This document shows, one piece after another, positions 6,100 to 7,175 of a stretch of 7,175 bases of DNA (position 1 is the stretch's first letter; the number at the start of each line of letters is the position of its first letter). The stretch is from CAYSHJ01 sp964589725 (lineage in GTDB: Bacteria > Planctomycetota > Planctomycetia > Planctomycetales > Planctomycetaceae), in contig CAZPUJ010000505.1 of the NCBI GenBank assembly GCA_964589725.1, positions 1 to 7,175 on the forward strand. The letters are read 5' to 3'. Made by a program: the position numbers and the translations under genes. The notes under the pieces were generated by a model. That model did no database searches. It worked only from the letters and a program-made list of their open reading frames with translations, and was not told where the DNA came from.

Positions 6100-7175
6100 A
6101 TGACCACGCCACTTTCAATTCCTCGTATCCCACCACTTGCTGGCTTATGTGATTTCGAGGCCGCTCAACGACCCGGAATGTCCGTGGCCGAGTGCGTCGA
6201 TTGGCTGAAGCGAAACCATTACGTGCTCGCGCGACTACACGGCATCTTCACCGCTCGCCTGACGGCTGAGCCGCAGTATGAGCTCAAGACCGCCTTCAGC
6301 CATCACGCGTACCTTTGCGCCGAACACGTCACCGCGATTCGGACTCGCGTGTCGGAGATGCGCGAACCACCACTCGGCTTGGACGAGGTGCCGCATCCGG
6401 CACTGGAGTTGTTGTGCAACGAAGTGCTGTGTGCTCCGAACACGGACGAATTGTTGTGGGGTGTGTATGTTGTGCTGGTGTCGGCACTGATCGACTCGTT
6501 CGAGAACTACATCGCGACGACGAATCCGTTGGTCGATGCTCCTTCGGTGCGAGTCGCGCGATTCGCTCTATTGGAATTACGAGACCTCAAAGAATTTGGT
6601 CGGCAAGCGATTGCGGCCATCGAGACGGATAAGGGAACGTGTTACTGGGTGGAAGACCTCTGCAACTGTCTCTTGGCGGCTGGCGGGCTGTCTGGTCGGC
6701 AACCAAAGTCCACTGTTGAGTTGCGGCCGGGCTACTCCTTAAAGCCGTTCGAGTTCGAATCCGTCCCGAGGCGAGACGCTCGCTTTCACGACTCGTACAA
6801 CGGCGGCGTGAACCCTGAGGCGTTCTTGTACGACGAGCGGTTCTCGCCGCGCGACAAGGTGCTGATGCTGTTCTACAAGCGGCTGCGCGAGATCGACGTT
6901 CCGGAAATGATGGCCAGCATCATTCATCAAACACGGGGCAAGCCGTGGAAGTTTTATCGCGACATGTCGCGGCAACTTTGGGATGAGGCTCGGCACGCGA
7001 TGCTCGGCGAGGTCGGCTTTGTCAGCCAGGGGATCGATTGGTCGACGATCCCGATCAACTTCACTTGGTCGCTGAACCTGAACACGCAACTCACGCCGCG
7101 CGAGCGTCACGCCGTGCTGTACTTCATCGAGCAAGGCCTGATGCCCCGCGCCGGCAAACGCTACGAATGGGAGGT
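6100..7175 (+). CDS. Putative ferritin-like (ExxH) protein, 3' partial
   Basis: An open frame runs from the ATG at 6100 to the window edge (358 residues, no stop), so the C terminus is missing. The start is firm: AGGA at 6089-6092 lies 7 nt upstream, and the nearest upstream in-frame stop is the TGA at 6064. The protein is soluble, with no signal peptide, and looks largely helical. The best clue to function is WDEARHAMLGE, which gives E296-x-x-H299, the di-iron ligand pattern of ferritin-like and related carboxylate-bridged proteins. Further acidic and His residues that could complete a site occur in a helix near the N terminus (E61, H68, H69, E75, H76) and in a middle helix ending DSFENY. 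I cannot tell which are ligands. I do not recognise a named family with certainty. It is divergent from the DUF1501 operon and no co-directional partner is visible; the next gene may lie beyond the window. It could equally be a structural relative without metal. Certain as a gene, moderate on fold, no specific function claimed. Confidence 0.72.
   Translation, partial: MTTPLSIPRIPPLAGLCDFEAAQRPGMSVAECVDWLKRNHYVLARLHGIFTARLTAEPQYELKTAFSHHAYLCAEHVTAIRTRVSEMREPPLGLDEVPHPALELLCNEVLCAPNTDELLWGVYVVLVSALIDSFENYIATTNPLVDAPSVRVARFALLELRDLKEFGRQAIAAIETDKGTCYWVEDLCNCLLAAGGLSGRQPKSTVELRPGYSLKPFEFESVPRRDARFHDSYNGGVNPEAFLYDERFSPRDKVLMLFYKRLREIDVPEMMASIIHQTRGKPWKFYRDMSRQLWDEARHAMLGEVGFVSQGIDWSTIPINFTWSLNLNTQLTPRERHAVLYFIEQGLMPRAGKRYEWE

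Noticed and set aside
6278..6742. Three short overlapping plus-strand frames of 68-105 codons
   Set aside because: They are out-of-frame reads of the ExxH gene, Arg- and Cys-rich with no start signal. The continuous frame from 6100 explains the region.
6739..7134. 131-codon open frame on the minus strand
   Set aside because: It is antisense to the ExxH gene, which has a good ribosome-binding site and an uninterrupted frame of 358 codons. The minus-strand product is Arg/Val-rich with no motif.

Overview
The window looks like ordinary chromosomal DNA from a planctomycete (Planctomycetota, probably Planctomycetia). Three things point there: a Tat-exported DUF1501 protein, a secreted DUF1080 (3-keto-disaccharide hydrolase-like) protein, and a metal ABC permease fused to a DtxR-like C-terminal domain. 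All three are typical of that phylum, and the DNA is moderately GC-rich. I see no rRNA, tRNA, CRISPR array, phage gene or intact insertion sequence.

Layout, left to right. (1) Bases 1-1302 (+) hold the 3' part of an ABC-3 family manganese/zinc/iron permease carrying a DtxR/MntR-like tail; its start lies before the window. (2) Bases 1305-2048 (-) encode a secreted DUF1080 protein, convergent with the permease and only 2 bp from it. (3) Bases 2252-3430 (+) encode a cytosolic COG3964-type metallo-amidohydrolase, divergent from the DUF1080 gene across a 203-bp gap. (4) Bases 4445-3468 and 5892-4450 (-) form a two-gene operon: a DUF1501 protein comes first, then 4 bp later a secreted peptidase S51 (cyanophycinase-like) protein. 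(5) Bases 5893-6099 are a divergent intergenic region with a candidate promoter for that operon and a 65-bp paired inverted repeat resembling a REPIN. (6) From 6100 (+) a large protein with a C-terminal ExxH motif in a ferritin-like setting runs off the right edge. No stop falls inside the window, so it is easy to miss.

The genes do not form one pathway. They are short transcription units pointing in alternating directions. The clearest functional link is the DUF1501-S51 operon, where both products are predicted to be exported, one by Tat and one by a Sec-type signal. The permease probably belongs to a metal-uptake operon whose ATPase and binding-protein genes lie upstream. The points most worth following are the inverted REP-like pair, the altered substrate motif in the S51 protein, the transporter-regulator fusion, and the uncharacterised ExxH protein. 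I found no convincing new multi-gene system.
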